64,000 nt of DNA from Glandiceps talaboti (taxonomy: Eukaryota; Hemichordata; Enteropneusta; Spengelidae), in the NCBI RefSeq assembly GCF_964340395.1, contig NC_135569.1, forward strand, positions 5,952,540-6,016,539, written 5' to 3'. The position numbers and the translations under genes were made by a program. The notes under the pieces are model-generated. The model was given only the letters and a program-made list of their open reading frames with translations, ran no database searches and was not told where the DNA came from. Every line of letters starts with the position of its first letter. Positions within the stretch are counted from its first letter, which is position 1. Shown here in pieces: positions 33,166 through 45,279 of this stretch.

Positions 33166-34557
33166 TGCAGCTCCTGATTTGGCACTGTCTTTTTGAATAG
33201 TCTTGACTGCCTAAAAACACAGCAGAACCACAGAACAGAACTGGGAAGAACCTTGCTTTGTAAAATTTACATATACAGACAAACTGCTTCAATCATTTCC
33301 ATGGCAACAATCCGTATACAAAGAATAAATGGCAGACATTAACTAAAATCTCCATTAGCCTAAATTATCTTTTTGGTTACTGTAGTAAGTTTATCGGAGC
33401 TGGATTCATTGTAGCTGAGTATGTGCAGAAGCTTTTCCAAAGACACAAGTCACGCTAACCCACTTCAGAAGTTATCATATCTCTATATTCAGTTGTTGTG
33501 AAAGGTGTCAACAACTGTTGTACTGAATACTGCAGACCAACCAAATGACCAAATGAAATAATTACACATTGTCTATATTCACCTTGAATTTCCTGCCAAA
33601 TCAAAGTGAATCTGACACATCCTAAATTGTCAGTCCACAACATTTTTCCATGCACCAAAATAAATATGCTTACAGTATCCTATTTATTTTCGTATCATTT
33701 TGACAAAACTTCTTTTCTCGTCATTCTTTTAATAAAGGAGAAATTCAAAGTAAAGTAATATAAAATTCAATAGAATCATAATCCACTTTCAATCAAAATA
33801 ATGCGGAGTATTGAAAACGAAACGCCTATTACCAGAACATATAAAGTTTTTTCACGATCAGGGTTCTCCAGGGTTTTATTAGAGCACTAGTTTTTCCATC
33901 CTATTGTTCCATTACATTGTTTATTATAGACAATACAAAGTTGATTGACAATACTTCTTTTGATATGTAAATTAGTCATCACTGTTATTGAGGGAATACC
34001 AAGTCAACTCTACATAGAATTGTACACTACACGTTATCTTATACAAACTTAATATGTATTTATACATCATTTTCTGTTCACTTTCTCATATTACCACAAC
34101 AGAACTGGCCATAAATCTTGGCTATCTGTCGCCGCATTGTCATGTCTTCATTGACATTGCCAAATGAGATAGCCATGTCTCACAACATTCAGTCAAATCT
34201 AGTCCAGGGACTTAGCTATCTGTCTCATCAATGTCTCCCAATCAAATTTATAGAATACTTCCCTGAATATTTGGGCAATTTATATTGTGGAGCTAGTACA
34301 GTTGAGTCCATATGTATTGTTTAAAATAGTACTACACTAGCAATCTTGTTCAAAACGTTATAGTTCCTGAATTTTGCAGAACCACTCCAAATTTCATTGT
34401 ACAAATATGCAACAAAGTATCATTACAATTATTATTATTATTTAATTATTAATTATTATTTCGAGACATAATAGTTGTTGTCATCTCGTTAAGGAGGGGC
34501 TGACCACCAAGCTAGCATGGAACACAGGGACATGTAATCTTGCCTAGATTGTAGGTA

Positions 34558-34591
34558 GGTATATGTATATGTGTATGTGTATGTGTATGTG

Positions 34592-34626
<35 letters not shown>

Positions 34627-34627
34627 G

Positions 34628-34694
<67 letters not shown>

Positions 34695-34695
34695 G

Positions 34696-34762
<67 letters not shown>
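34558..34762 (+). repeat. TATATG/TGTATG hexanucleotide repeat
   Basis: About 200 bp of near-perfect (TATATG)n, with GTGTAT variants at the left and two inside. Alternating purine-pyrimidine throughout. Open in all frames only because of the repeat. Confidence 0.98.
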
Positions 34763-34763
<1 letters not shown>

Positions 34764-35466
34764 CAACTATGTTTTTCCTCTATGATTTATATGAGAATTC
34801 CTTCCTCTTTCAAATGTTCAGAATAACTTACATAATTGTACATGGTTGACCTGTACAGTGTCTTGCTTCCTCACAATAATTTCCCTCATAAATTCCATGA
34901 CATAACAGACATATTTCAAATTTCACATGCATTCAAAATAGAAACTTTTGGAGGAGACAGCTCTTCTTGAAATTATTCGTATATGTGGAAATTACTGAAG
35001 AGCATGTCACTGTTTTATCAATAACACATAGTTGCTAGGAATAATTCTAAGTTTCATATTTCTCTGAACTTCTTTGACATTTTTTCATATTTTGGCAGGA
35101 TTCAAAACTTTCTTTGACAGTGTCAGTCCTCTTTGGAATGATTTCTAGCCTTGTTTTTTTCGCCAAATTAAAGAAAATAGTACTTCAACTAGACTAACAA
35201 AATTTCTTAGAAAGTGATTTCTATAAGACTGTACTGCAAGACTATTGCAATAACTTGAGAGGAAAATGGGATACATGGATGTTTCCACATCATTTAATAT
35301 AATTTGAACTGTTAATGAAGAAATTCACAAAATGGTTTTAATACCTTCTACTAGCTTGTACGGTACGTTGTGACAGGGCGCCCTCGTGCATTCGCCAACC
35401 CCTTTGAGTGTGAGATGATAGGTGTGGAAATACTGCTGAGTATGCACTTTTATCACAATGTGTTTT

Positions 35467-35802
35467 GAGCAATAATAGAATACTAGATATTCCCTAATAT
35501 TTTCTTCATTCAGCCAAGGAAAATACGAATGACTTAAGGGGCCTTGTCACTGCAAATTGCTAGACGAGCAGTGACAAACCATTAGCTCACACTTCTGGTT
35601 TTATGAAGAAAATATCAGGAAATTATACAATTACATGTATACTACCTCAAAGTTCTCAAACATAATTTCCTGAATATTGGGAAAAATAATGGCAATTTGA
35701 AACATTCCGACACATGTTTTGAGCACCTCTGAATCTGGGACATACACAGTGGTTGTTGTGACATCAGAACAACCAGGGTATATATAATCCATATTTTCTG
35801 TT
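35467..35802 (-). mobile_element. repeat family F, copy 3
   Basis: Reverse orientation. TTCAGCCAAGGAAAATACGA, GACTTAAGGGGCCTTGTCAC and GTATATATAATCCATATTTT correspond to the other copies. Confidence 0.65.
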
Positions 35803-36049
35803 CAAAAGGTAATAATTTGGCTTCTACATTGTATATTATATTTGAAAAATATAGGGGCTAGAATCAGACAATCTGTTACTCTCCTATTTCAAAGGTTCCA
35901 ATATCGAGAAAGAAACTTGAGGGGTGTTGTGTTTACAAATGCATGTTCAAATAATGCTTAGTCAGCATGTTTGTTAACAAAATGTTTTGAGCATATCAAT
36001 ATAAATTTTACGAAGTTTCCCAGGTTTCCCAACCAGTAGTTTTATTGAG

Positions 36050-36455
36050 GGCAGTATCCCAGGGGTGCTACTCCCCTTATTTGAATATATGCATATGTGC
36101 TACCCCTGGGGTGCATTTTCTAGCCCTTTGCTCTAAAATGGACTGTTTTTTGAGCTGAAAAGTCTAAAACAGGGTCACTTTGCATTATATTTTCGATTTT
36201 GTTTGGTCTAAAATGTGGACCATTATCCTTTTATCAAATCATATTACCATTAATTGTCCCAAAACGTTGCCTCCTAAGGAAAATGTATTTAGGTCGAAAC
36301 TTTCATCTTTTAAAAACCTGTAATGGTCTAAAATGGGGTATTGGTTTTGGTCAAAGTGGTTCTTTACTGGGGCCTGGTGTTTCTAGCACTGGCCACACAC
36401 TTCTACCCAAGCTGACCACTGGTATCGCACCTAGGGGCAGTACTCGGTATGTAAA
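36050..36455 (+). repeat. interspersed repeat with CAGGGGT..ACTCCCC termini
   Basis: Begins GGCAGTATCCCAGGGGTGCT and ends CACCTAGGGGCAGTACTCGG, an imperfect inverted pair. The interior repeats GGTCTAAAATG several times (about 36206 and 36328, with related forms). A chance 88-codon frame inside is not a gene. Confidence 0.5.
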
Positions 36456-38282
36456 ATCTCCTTGAGCTAGCTTGTAGCCTTACAGGCTCCCCATAAAGAT
36501 GAAGACACAATGTCAAACTTATGGACTATGCAAATTTCTGAATCCTGGTCACCCCGGTGAATGTATTCTTGGCTGTCTGATCAAAAATACTACTCCAGTT
36601 ACAGCTAGCGGAGCTTGAACACATTGTAATCTAACCATCAGTCTGTGTGAGGACATCTATATAAGCCCTATTCAGATTTCATTCACTACAGAGTTTATTT
36701 ATTTATTTATTTATTTATTTATCAGATAACCAACTGGAACTAGTCCCATTTATAGGCTCCTTTGGTTCAGCCTTAGTTGACAGACAACTATTTTCTGATC
36801 GCTTTCCCATTGATTTATTTATGTCATTATTCACTTTTTACTGATTTGTAGTATTTGTATCTGGAAATAGTCATATTTATTACATATTACTACATATGCG
36901 TTGACTCAAAAGAATGTTTATCATTTTGCCCAACATTACAAGTAAAATAGACACACACTTCATCCTTGGAACAAACAAGCTATTGAAAGTTATTGCATTT
37001 AATACAGGCTCAGATTTTGACAAATACATGGGTATTGATTCAAAGTTACAAGTGATATGTGTGTACACATACAGTGCCTGCTTGTCGGCAGGAATGTGGT
37101 GTTGTTTATATTTGTAATGAGTGGTCTGTGGGAAGCCTGTTTCTTATCTCTAAATTGTTCTTAGGGAACTTAAAATGTGTATGATACACAGTCGTTCCGC
37201 GATCCCTCACTGTTTTACCTGTAAAATTTGGTGGTCCTAACACTATATGTACTACTTAGTGAGCAGTGTGTCCATGCACTGAGCCAATTTGATGTCACCG
37301 ATGTACACCAATTCTTGTAACATACCAAAACGTCGAAATCTATCAGATACACCTGTAGTACAATATGAAGTATATAACATTCTAAGTGTACATTTCTTAA
37401 GTCATTACATAACCTCATGACATGCAAGTGTGGCATACTCAGGGTATTTAGTGAGTGAAAGTGCAGTAAAAACCACTACAAGCATGTGTGCCCCCCCCCC
37501 AAATATCCACACTGAGACTCATGCAGCATGTGGTTCTGTTATTATAACATGTTTATCTCAGTGAAACAACATATTTTCGTGAAAATGACACTATGCAATC
37601 AAGTGCTTTCATGTAGAACGAATGATTGTGTCTTCACTTGCATGCAGGTATACAAGTATGTTTTCAGTATTGCACTGCAAGGCAAATACCTCTAGTAATA
37701 GTATGCACGCAGACCAGTGCAATCTTAAAGGTAAATAATTATATAATTATAAAGTAGGGGAACCTAGAAAGTGAATCACAGTGACTGTCAAATCTACTGG
37801 AAAAAGCTATAGCACAATATACAGAATATGACATTATAATTATACACTGCAAAGCATAAGTCATTACGTCATTGTATTATAACATAAGTAGGTGAGCTCA
37901 GTAAGTGAGATATCAATTCTCTCAAATCTGTTGGATATATCAACAAACAACATCATCTACTATTTGGATTTCATTGCACATTTCAAAATGTACATCATTC
38001 CATTAGCATATGACTTGTTCATTGTACATTGCAAAACATAAGTCATTAGGTATATTTCCAAGTAGGTAAACTCAGTTAAGTGAAACCCTGTCAAATCTAC
38101 TGGATACACCACCTACAGCACAATATAACTGTATATGACATTCTCAGTGCACATCGCAAAGTACACAAGTCATTACATAATTAGTATTACATTAAGTAGA
38201 TGACTTGGTAAGTGAATCACCATTCTGTAAAATCTGTCTGATAAATTTGCAACATAATACATGTGTATATTACATATATCAC

Positions 38283-38440
38283 CGTTTTTGCTAAGGTTGG
38301 AACCCTAGTAATAGAAAGGGAGAAGAGGTAAATATGGAAGTGTTTCCTCAGAGTCTATGGTTATTTTGTTGGGGAAACCAGGTAAAATGATATGGGAACC
38401 CCAGTACACTTTACCTATTTACCACCCTTAGCAAAAACAC
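38283..38440. mobile_element. MITE-like element, inverted GTTTTTGCTAAGG ends
   Basis: About 155 bp bounded by CGTTTTTGCTAAGGTTGG and CCACCCTTAGCAAAAACAC (inverted). Non-coding. The right end abuts the ACGT/GT microsatellites. Confidence 0.6.
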
Positions 38441-38455
38441 ATGTATGTATCTATA

Positions 38456-38487
38456 CACGTACGTACGTACGTACGTACGTACGTACG

Positions 38488-38571
<84 letters not shown>
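38456..38571 (+). repeat. ACGT then GT microsatellite
   Basis: About nine copies of ACGT (38456-38490), followed by about 40 copies of GT. Both are strictly alternating purine-pyrimidine. Confidence 0.98.
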
Positions 38572-38573
<2 letters not shown>

Positions 38574-39654
38574 AATGACATTCTAATGCAAAGTGTAAGT
38601 CATTACATAACTAACTTATGATTACTATTTACATAATATATTTGACAGTGATTGTGAGGACCATGCTGATGTGTATCAATTCAGTAACTACTCTGTATGA
38701 CAATGACTTAACAAGAATGTCAAGGTGACCAATGGGGGTAAGAGGAGGAGAGGAGGGGAGGGGGAAGAACAGTACCAATTTTCCAATTTTGAGCACTCCC
38801 CACTTTTGTACTAGTATTACATTTATGAACCTAGGAAGCAAATTATTGATTTAATTACAAGTAAACTAAAATCACATTTCATGATATTTTGATACGAATC
38901 CTTCAGCTTTTTGTTCAGAACAGAAAAAGTATTAAATAAATACTGTACATTCATGATTTAATACTTTCTCTGAACCAATAATAAAATCATAACATGTGGT
39001 TACTGAACATTTTTATATCTTTACTAACCATTTTCATTTCACTTTCTCAGTATTACACAGCTGTCTGCTGGTGGTTTTTAACTGCAAATAAATTCAAGAT
39101 CTGGTAACTTTTATTCCATGACCAGAATATTACACTACATGTATTTCATATATTCACTGATATACATTGTACGTCTCTGCTAAAAAATTAACTATACATA
39201 TATTCATAATAATTTGGTACCTTTTTTCTCCAAAATAATACAATCCTAACTTGTGCACAAAACATTACATTATCTCACTATAGTAACACATCTCTCTTGT
39301 AATTTTACCAGTACATAAATTCATAATTCATAACTTTTCTTCTAAACTAAACCTTCATGACTAATATGTTATGCTGTTTCATACTTTCATGTGTACATTT
39401 CTCTGCTATAAATCTTAACAATACATAAATTTATATTTTGATAACTTCTTACAAATTACTATGGTTATGATGTAGTTGACTAATAATAAATTTATCATGT
39501 TAGTTTTTATTTCGCGTTTTCCCATTCTGCGCTCAAACTGTTTTACAATTACTTAGTATCACACCTAGCACGGATCTATAATGACATAACGGCCGTATAA
39601 ACTTCCTCAACTCCCTTGTAACATACAATCCATTGCAGTCACTATTACAGACTG

Positions 39655-39840
39655 TAAGTTACATCATGTCACTCTGCCCTCATCAACCTCCTCTCTCCTT
39701 TCTCCAGTGAGAGGGCTCCTCTCTCCCGTGAGAGGGGTTGAGTAATGTGTGAGGGCACACCATCATGTCACTCCGCCCTCATCGGCCTCCTCTCCCTTGA
39801 GAGGGGTTGAACAATATGTGAGGGCACACCATCACATCAT
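39655..39840 (+). repeat. two-copy tandem duplication, CT-rich
   Basis: Two units of about 90 bp share ATCATGTCACTCTGCCCTCA, CGTGAGAGGGGTTGA and TGTGAGGGCACACCATCA. Within each, CTCTCC and GAGAGG arms can fold. Confidence 0.8.
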
Positions 39841-39864
39841 ACCTTACAGACTACCACTATTAGT

Positions 39865-40020
39865 GCACATATGATTAAAACATTCACATTTCAACCTCTA
39901 CTCTACCATGTCCCCAATTATACAGTGGACTGACTAAGGCACAATCCGTGGTTCAAATCTCGCCCAAGGACTTTAGCAAATTTAGAAACATATGGCAGTG
40001 ATGAGGCTCAAACCCACCAT
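39865..40020 (+). repeat. interspersed repeat copy (related to 17124-17330)
   Basis: Shares TCCCCAATTATACAGTGGAC, GGCACAATCCGTGGTTCAAA and GGCAGTGATGAGGCTCAAAC with the intronic copy at 17124. Class uncertain. Confidence 0.5.
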
Positions 40021-40217
40021 TCTTACTCCATATTATGACTGAAACATCACACTATTTCATATTTTCAATCATTCCCTGCTATAAATTTTACCTGTACATA
40101 AATGCATAATTTGGTAACTTTTTCCCTAAATCATAAAATCAAAATATTACACTACTTCCCTTTTCACTATATTTACATTTCTCTACTGTAATTTTTTAAC
40201 AATACATAAATTCATAA

Positions 40218-40381
40218 GAACCCCAAAAAATATTGTGTGGTTCTGATTACATTCAATTTTAGAATAGGTGGAGTAGGTAGATTTTTTTCATGTGTGAGTG
40301 TCTAGGGAGTTATGATTTTCTGTTATATTCCATATGGTCTCTGTTACTGGTTTCTTCTCATCAGATGTACAGCTATTACAG
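40218..40381 (-). mobile_element. repeat family E, truncated copy 3
   Basis: Shares TTGTGTGGTTCTGATTACAT, TTAGAATAGGTGG and TTCTCATCAGATGTACAGC with the other family E copies. It stops abruptly at about 40381. Confidence 0.65.
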
Positions 40382-40812
40382 AACTCATTGCCTTCATTTT
40401 TTAAGCTGGATTTTTACTTATATTGTCCAGAGCTTAACAAATACTAACAAGATACCCTTTTCTACATAACAATGCCCTTTCTAAAGTGACACCTAATTTA
40501 TAATACCTGATCTATAACCTTCATTTTATACAAACAGGAAGCTACATTTTCCTCCCTGAAATATCACCCTCTCACTAACTTAAACACAAGGATTAGAACA
40601 AGCATGCTAAATAGGTTGTTAACTGAATAATTGTTCATGTTGCAATCCCTACTTCAGTACTTGTCGAACTGAAGGAGCAGTTTTCTACACATACACAAAA
40701 TATGTACAAAAAGTACTCAATAATAGAATTGATTCTATGAATCTAAAGGGAAAGAATATATTACGACAGGATTACAAACATGAAATATCTGTTTCAATGT
40801 ATTTGTTATCAT

Positions 40813-41690
40813 CAGTAAGCAGGTAAAATCTACCTGAGTTCACTAGTCATTTTATCAGGGTTCCCAAAAAACTGTTTTTATTAATTTAAGTGTGGTAAGT
40901 AGGTAAATCTACATGAGTTCACTACTCATTTGATCAGGGTTTCCTATCAGTATTTTTGTTAAGTGTAGTAGCAGGTAAATCTATCTGAGTTCCCTAGTCA
41001 ATTTACCAGGGTTTCCTACAAGTGTTATTGTCATGTATGGTAAGTAGGTAAAATCTACCTGAGTTCCCTAGTCAATTTACCAGGGTTTCCTACCAGTGTT
41101 AATGTCATGTATGGTAAGTAGGTAAAATCTACCTGAGTTCCCTAGTCAATTTACCAGGGTTTCCTACAAGTGTTAATGTCATGTATGGTAAGTAGGTAAA
41201 ATCTACCTGAGTTCCCTAGTCAATTTACCAGGGTTTCCTACCAGTGTTAATGTCATGTATGGTAAGTAGGTAAAATCTACCCGAGTTCCCTAGTCAATTT
41301 ACCAGGGTTTCCTACCAGTGTTAATGTCATGTATGGTAAGTAGGTAAAATCTACCCGAGTTCCCTAGTCAATTTACCAGGGTTTCCTACCAGTGTTAATG
41401 TCATGTATGGTAAGTGGGTAAAATCTACCCAAGTTCCCTAGTCAATTTACCAGGGTTTCCTACCAGTGTTAATGTCATGTATGGTAAGTGGGTAAAATCT
41501 ACCCAAGTTCCCTAGTCAATTTACCAGGGTTTCCTACCAGTGTTAATGTCATGTATGGTAAGTAGGTAAAATCTACCCAAGTTCCCTAGTCAATTTACCA
41601 GGGTTTCCTACCAGTGTTAATGTCATGTATGGTAAGTAGGTAAAATCTACCCAAGTTCCCTAGTCAATTTACCAGGGTTTCCTACCAAAC
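40813..41690 (+). repeat. 74-bp minisatellite, about 12 copies
   Basis: The unit contains GGTAAGTAGGTAAAATCTAC, then GAGTTCCCTAGTCAATTTAC and CAGGGTTTCCTACCAGTGTT. Spacing between unit starts at 41041, 41115 and 41189 is exactly 74 bp. Units at the left edge are diverged and those to the right nearly identical, with a CTGAG to CCGAG to CCAAG gradient from left to right. Confidence 0.95.
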
Positions 41691-41925
41691 TTATAGTTCA
41701 CAGTAAACTATGCCAGTTTTACCCTTATATTTCCCCAATTCTATTACTGAGAACCTTATAACCTTAGGGACCTATAATAATATGTTTATTGCTTTACATG
41801 GCCTCCAGCCCATATACAATGAAAGTGATTTAAAAACCTTAGGGAAACCGATATGGTTAATCTGTGATACATGCAAAAACATTTGCATTCTTAATTAGAC
41901 AAACAAAATCTGAATTGTTATTGTT

Positions 41926-41957
<32 letters not shown>

Positions 41958-42294
41958 CAAAAAAAAGATATATATATCATTGCATCATTATTTTGTTACT
42001 ACTGCATTGTTCAAGCATAAATGTTCGCCTTCTTTATTAGACCAAAAAAACATCAACAACAACAAAATGTACATTATTACATCACTACTCTACAGCAACT
42101 ACAGCATTTTCCCTCCTCATTTCGTTATCAAAAACTTGAAATATTGATGAGAGAAAGATATAAAATAATGAAATCACTATTTTATATATCTACCGGTACT
42201 ACATGCAATGGACTAAACTCAAATCTGGTATTAGGATATAGCTTATAATGATGTGATGACATAATTTATACATATAATAAATATACAGGAACTC

Positions 42295-42480
42295 CTACTA
42301 TGCAATCAACAGCTCTAAGAACGTCGGAACACAAATTGTAGTGTCATAGAAAGTAGGCATCGCCATTATCATTACACTAGCATAGCAAATCAACTTTTTT
42401 TCGCAACTTATTCACCTAAGCAAAAAGCTTATAAACTCAGTTTGTGAAACTTTAATAAAAGGCAAATCATTGTGTTTCAC
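42295..42480 (+). repeat. interspersed repeat family G, copy 2
   Basis: CTATGCAATCAACAGCTCTA, AAATTGTAGTGTCATAGAAA and GCTTATAAACTCAGTTTGTG match the 6690 copy. The end of the unit is repeated beyond the family C insertion at 42862-42932. Confidence 0.5.
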
Positions 42481-42509
42481 CATGTATTGTCTGTGTAACA
42501 GTACACAAT

Positions 42510-42861
42510 ACAACTGTCTGACATCAGATAATGGACAAACAGAACCTGTTACAGAGAAAGTAAATAACTGAATTGGACTAATAATACTTGGCACAGCATG
42601 TTGGAAGTACAGTCTTGTATTACATTCCCTCATTTGATAGTAACAGTTTTATGGCCACTCAAAAACAAATTTCCAGTTCCCTTGGTATTTCATGCACACA
42701 TAAACAGACCGAAAAAACTGTTCTTATCAAACCATGGTGAGTAACACAAGTCTCTGCTGTTACAACATGCTGTGCCAAGTGTTACTAATCCAATTTAGTT
42801 GTTTACTTTCCTGGAGTTTGTAACAGATTCCGTTTGTCGACAGTCTGATGTCAGCAGTTGT
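42510..42861 (+). mobile_element. MITE family C, copy 3
   Basis: Left end ACAACTGTCTGACATCAG, right end CTGATGTCAGCAGTTGT. The interior matches the 29481 copy. Unusually, about 80 bp of flanking sequence is repeated directly on both sides (about 42430-42509 and 42862-42932, sharing AAAAGGCAAATCATTGTGTT). Confidence 0.85.
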
Positions 42862-43062
42862 ATAAACTCTGCTTGTGCAACTTCACTAAAAGGCAAATCA
42901 TTGTGTTTCACAGTGTGACAGTACACAATATGTTCACTATTATGGATCTAATACCTACATCTGTTCACTTTCTACTCCTTGCAGTGTTTTGCTACAAGTG
43001 TTGAGAACCTCAAACTGAGAGGGAAAGCTAGTAAAGTTCCACATATTATGGCAGCATTCTGA

Positions 43063-43441
43063 TTAGGCCTAAAAAAATAATTGGTTCCAGTTACCCGACC
43101 CCACCTAGTTTTTCACTTCCAATCCTAAACTTTTTTTATGTATGAGAAAAAAAAATAAAATCGCAAAAATTGTGAAGCTTCACAAGAAATAGTGGATGCA
43201 GAAACTGCCATCAACTTAAGGAGACACTCTAAAACTGTTCTTCCAATCTGTAATGGCTGTACATCTGATAGGAAGAAATAAACAACACAGATACCATTTG
43301 GAAAACAATGGAAAACCTGAACTTAGACACTCACACAGAAAAAAAATAAACTAAAGTAAAATAAATAAAATAAATCTACCTACCCCACCTATTCTAAAAT
43401 TGAGTGTAACAGGAACCACACAATTTTTATTATTAGGCGTT
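43063..43441 (+). mobile_element. repeat family E, copy 1
   Basis: About 380 bp bounded by TTAGGCCTAAAAAAATAATT with GGTTCC and by GGAACCACACAATTTT with ATTAGGCG, an imperfect inverted pair. The interior (CGACCCCACCTAGTTTTTCA, AAATCGCAAAAATTGTGAAG, CCACCTATTCTAAAATTGAG) recurs in reverse at 48006-48476. Confidence 0.75.
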
Positions 43442-43627
43442 AGGAAATACCTGGGGAATGTGGGTAGATTTGACCTACATACCAACCTTAACAAACACAA
43501 CATACTAGCAAACGTGAAACTTTTTCATTTGAACAAATAAACTGAAAACTTACAGAATAATCTGAACATGAAAAAAAACTTACGAGTAATCTCCTAAAAT
43601 TATTCAAACAATAATCACCTTGTTTTC

Positions 43628-43760
43628 AGCGGGGGTACTCCTATAGAAAGGTATACGAGTGTGTCACTTTTTCACGAAAAAGCCCTAATATGGTGAACGT
43701 TTCATCTGAAAATCCCCTAACCACCGAGGCAATATTATGGGAAACATCTTCATATGTTAG
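43628..43760 (+). repeat. interspersed repeat family H, copy 1
   Basis: GCGGGGGTACTCCTATAGAA with AGGTATACGAG, then TTTTTCACGAAAAAGCCCTA and CATCTGAAAATCCCCTAA. A second copy at 52288 leads directly into the 43-bp satellite. Confidence 0.6.
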
Positions 43761-44074
43761 AAAACTAGGGGTCTGTCTGAGACTAGAAATCCCTACATTT
43801 TGAGCTTGGGTCACATCCCCCTCCCCAATCCAAACATTTTGGAGAGTACCCCACCCCACATCTTACCCCCTCATCATGACCTCATTAGCATAGGGTGCAT
43901 TCTTATCTTTCTCTACACACAATAGGGGTCTGTTTGTGATGGCCTATATTTCAAGCTTGGGTCACACCCCACCCTCCTCCACAATCTGAACGTTTTTGGG
44001 AGTACTCCCTTCCCCCACCAGTAGGATCTTACTCCCGACCTTCTCAATAGGGTATATTCTTGTCTCTCTCTACA

Positions 44075-45279
44075 TACAGTTTATAATCAGATAGTTCACA
44101 ATTACCAGTTCACAATATGTTCTACTTTCACCCCAGGAAATAATAACGTTGTGGAAAACTGCATAACAAAGAAACCACTGCTAAGATAATTAACTTATAT
44201 TGTTTTCATGAATCAGAGGGTGGAAGTTAATTAATTACTTTGCAAAAGCCTGCATACAACCCTGAAAATGAAGCTCAACAAGTTTAATAGTTGTCTGACT
44301 CAAATATCATCTCCTACTGTTGAAAGTCACAGAAACATGAGCACCACTACATTAAGTATGCCCTTAAAGCATTCCAATTTCTGCCGTCACCCCCTCCAAT
44401 CTCATGTACACTGTGTATAGGATGTTTGACTATTGCCACTATCAAATTCACCCCTTCCGTGCTCATGTACACTGTATCATGATGGAAGTTTTAGCATTAA
44501 CAAAAGTTTTTTCATGTATACCGATGAATTTATAGTATTTCAAGAATGAAATACACAATTTTCTTTGAAAAAAATTGCCATGTAAACTTTAAAATTACCA
44601 CAAAAGATGACAAAAGACAATTTTTTGCATATTTCTTAAATGCATGGAAGATATGAAAATATACCCCAAATATGTATTTCTTTGGCAACCATTTTTATGC
44701 ATACACGCAATGCACCATACTCAACATGCAAAACTTCAATCCATGGGAACCAATCAAGTTGCAGAAAAGTATTTAAAGTTCAAGGTGTATATATTTCTAC
44801 TATTTGCATTTCTTGAAAGAGTTAATGAAAGATATTCATAAGGGTAAGCTATGGACAAACAAGCAACTCTTTTACCACTCTTTCACATCAATTTCATTTT
44901 TTTTTCTTGGGAATAAAATTTTTAAAATCTTCATTATCATTATTTTTTATATAAAGTTAACATTAAATTACAGACAATCTGCACAATTTCAACATTTCAA
45001 ATGCAAAAAAAAAGTATCAGATTTAATAACATACAAAATTCTCACAAAGTTCTTACGATTTCTAACTGGTACTCATCGTCCCATATGTACAGAGCTTTTT
45101 TCCAAAAACGTATATGCAATATGTTACATAACCACCTTAAGGCTGTCGATTTCATATGTAACACCATCTCCAAACACTGAGAAATGGGTAACATCAAGTT
45201 CAAGAACTCGCAAATAACTGCAATACCTTACATTTATCGAATCGCGTCTTAAATTCACCAAAGTTGAACCTTGAGACAA
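44075..45279. other. intergenic, no gene recognised
   Basis: AT-rich. CTCATGTACACTGT occurs twice near 44402 and 44461. A 137-codon frame at 44804-45217 has low-complexity Phe/Ile-rich sequence and no domain. Confidence 0.6.

Larger units (their letters stand above)
29793..34557. other. intergenic, no gene recognised
   Basis: Apart from the minisatellite, duplication and hairpin listed, only short unsupported frames (for example minus 32357-32058, 99 codons) are present. Confidence 0.6.
37360..38620 (+). repeat. old degenerate tandem repeat (AAGTCATTACATAA units)
   Basis: AAGTCATTACATAA-like motifs near 37399, 37858, 38038, 38166 and 38598 are each linked to CAAATCTACTGGATA and TATGACATTCT motifs. 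Unit length varies (about 130-180 bp or multiples). Heavily diverged. Confidence 0.6.
38870..40215 (+). repeat. old degenerate tandem repeat (ACATAAATTCATAATTTGG units)
   Basis: Units of roughly 110-130 bp contain TTTCTCTGCTATAAATTTTA, ACAATACATAAATTCATAAT and TTGGTAACTTTTTC. They lie near 39090, 39200, 39320, 39420, 40090 and 40200. The run is broken at 39660-40020 by other repeats. Confidence 0.6.

Noticed and set aside
34512-34849. Tyr-Met, Cys-Ile and Tyr-Thr frames
   Set aside because: Hexanucleotide repeat read in different frames.
40813-41690. CRISPR-like regular repeats
   Set aside because: Units are head-to-tail with no unique spacers, and the DNA is eukaryotic.
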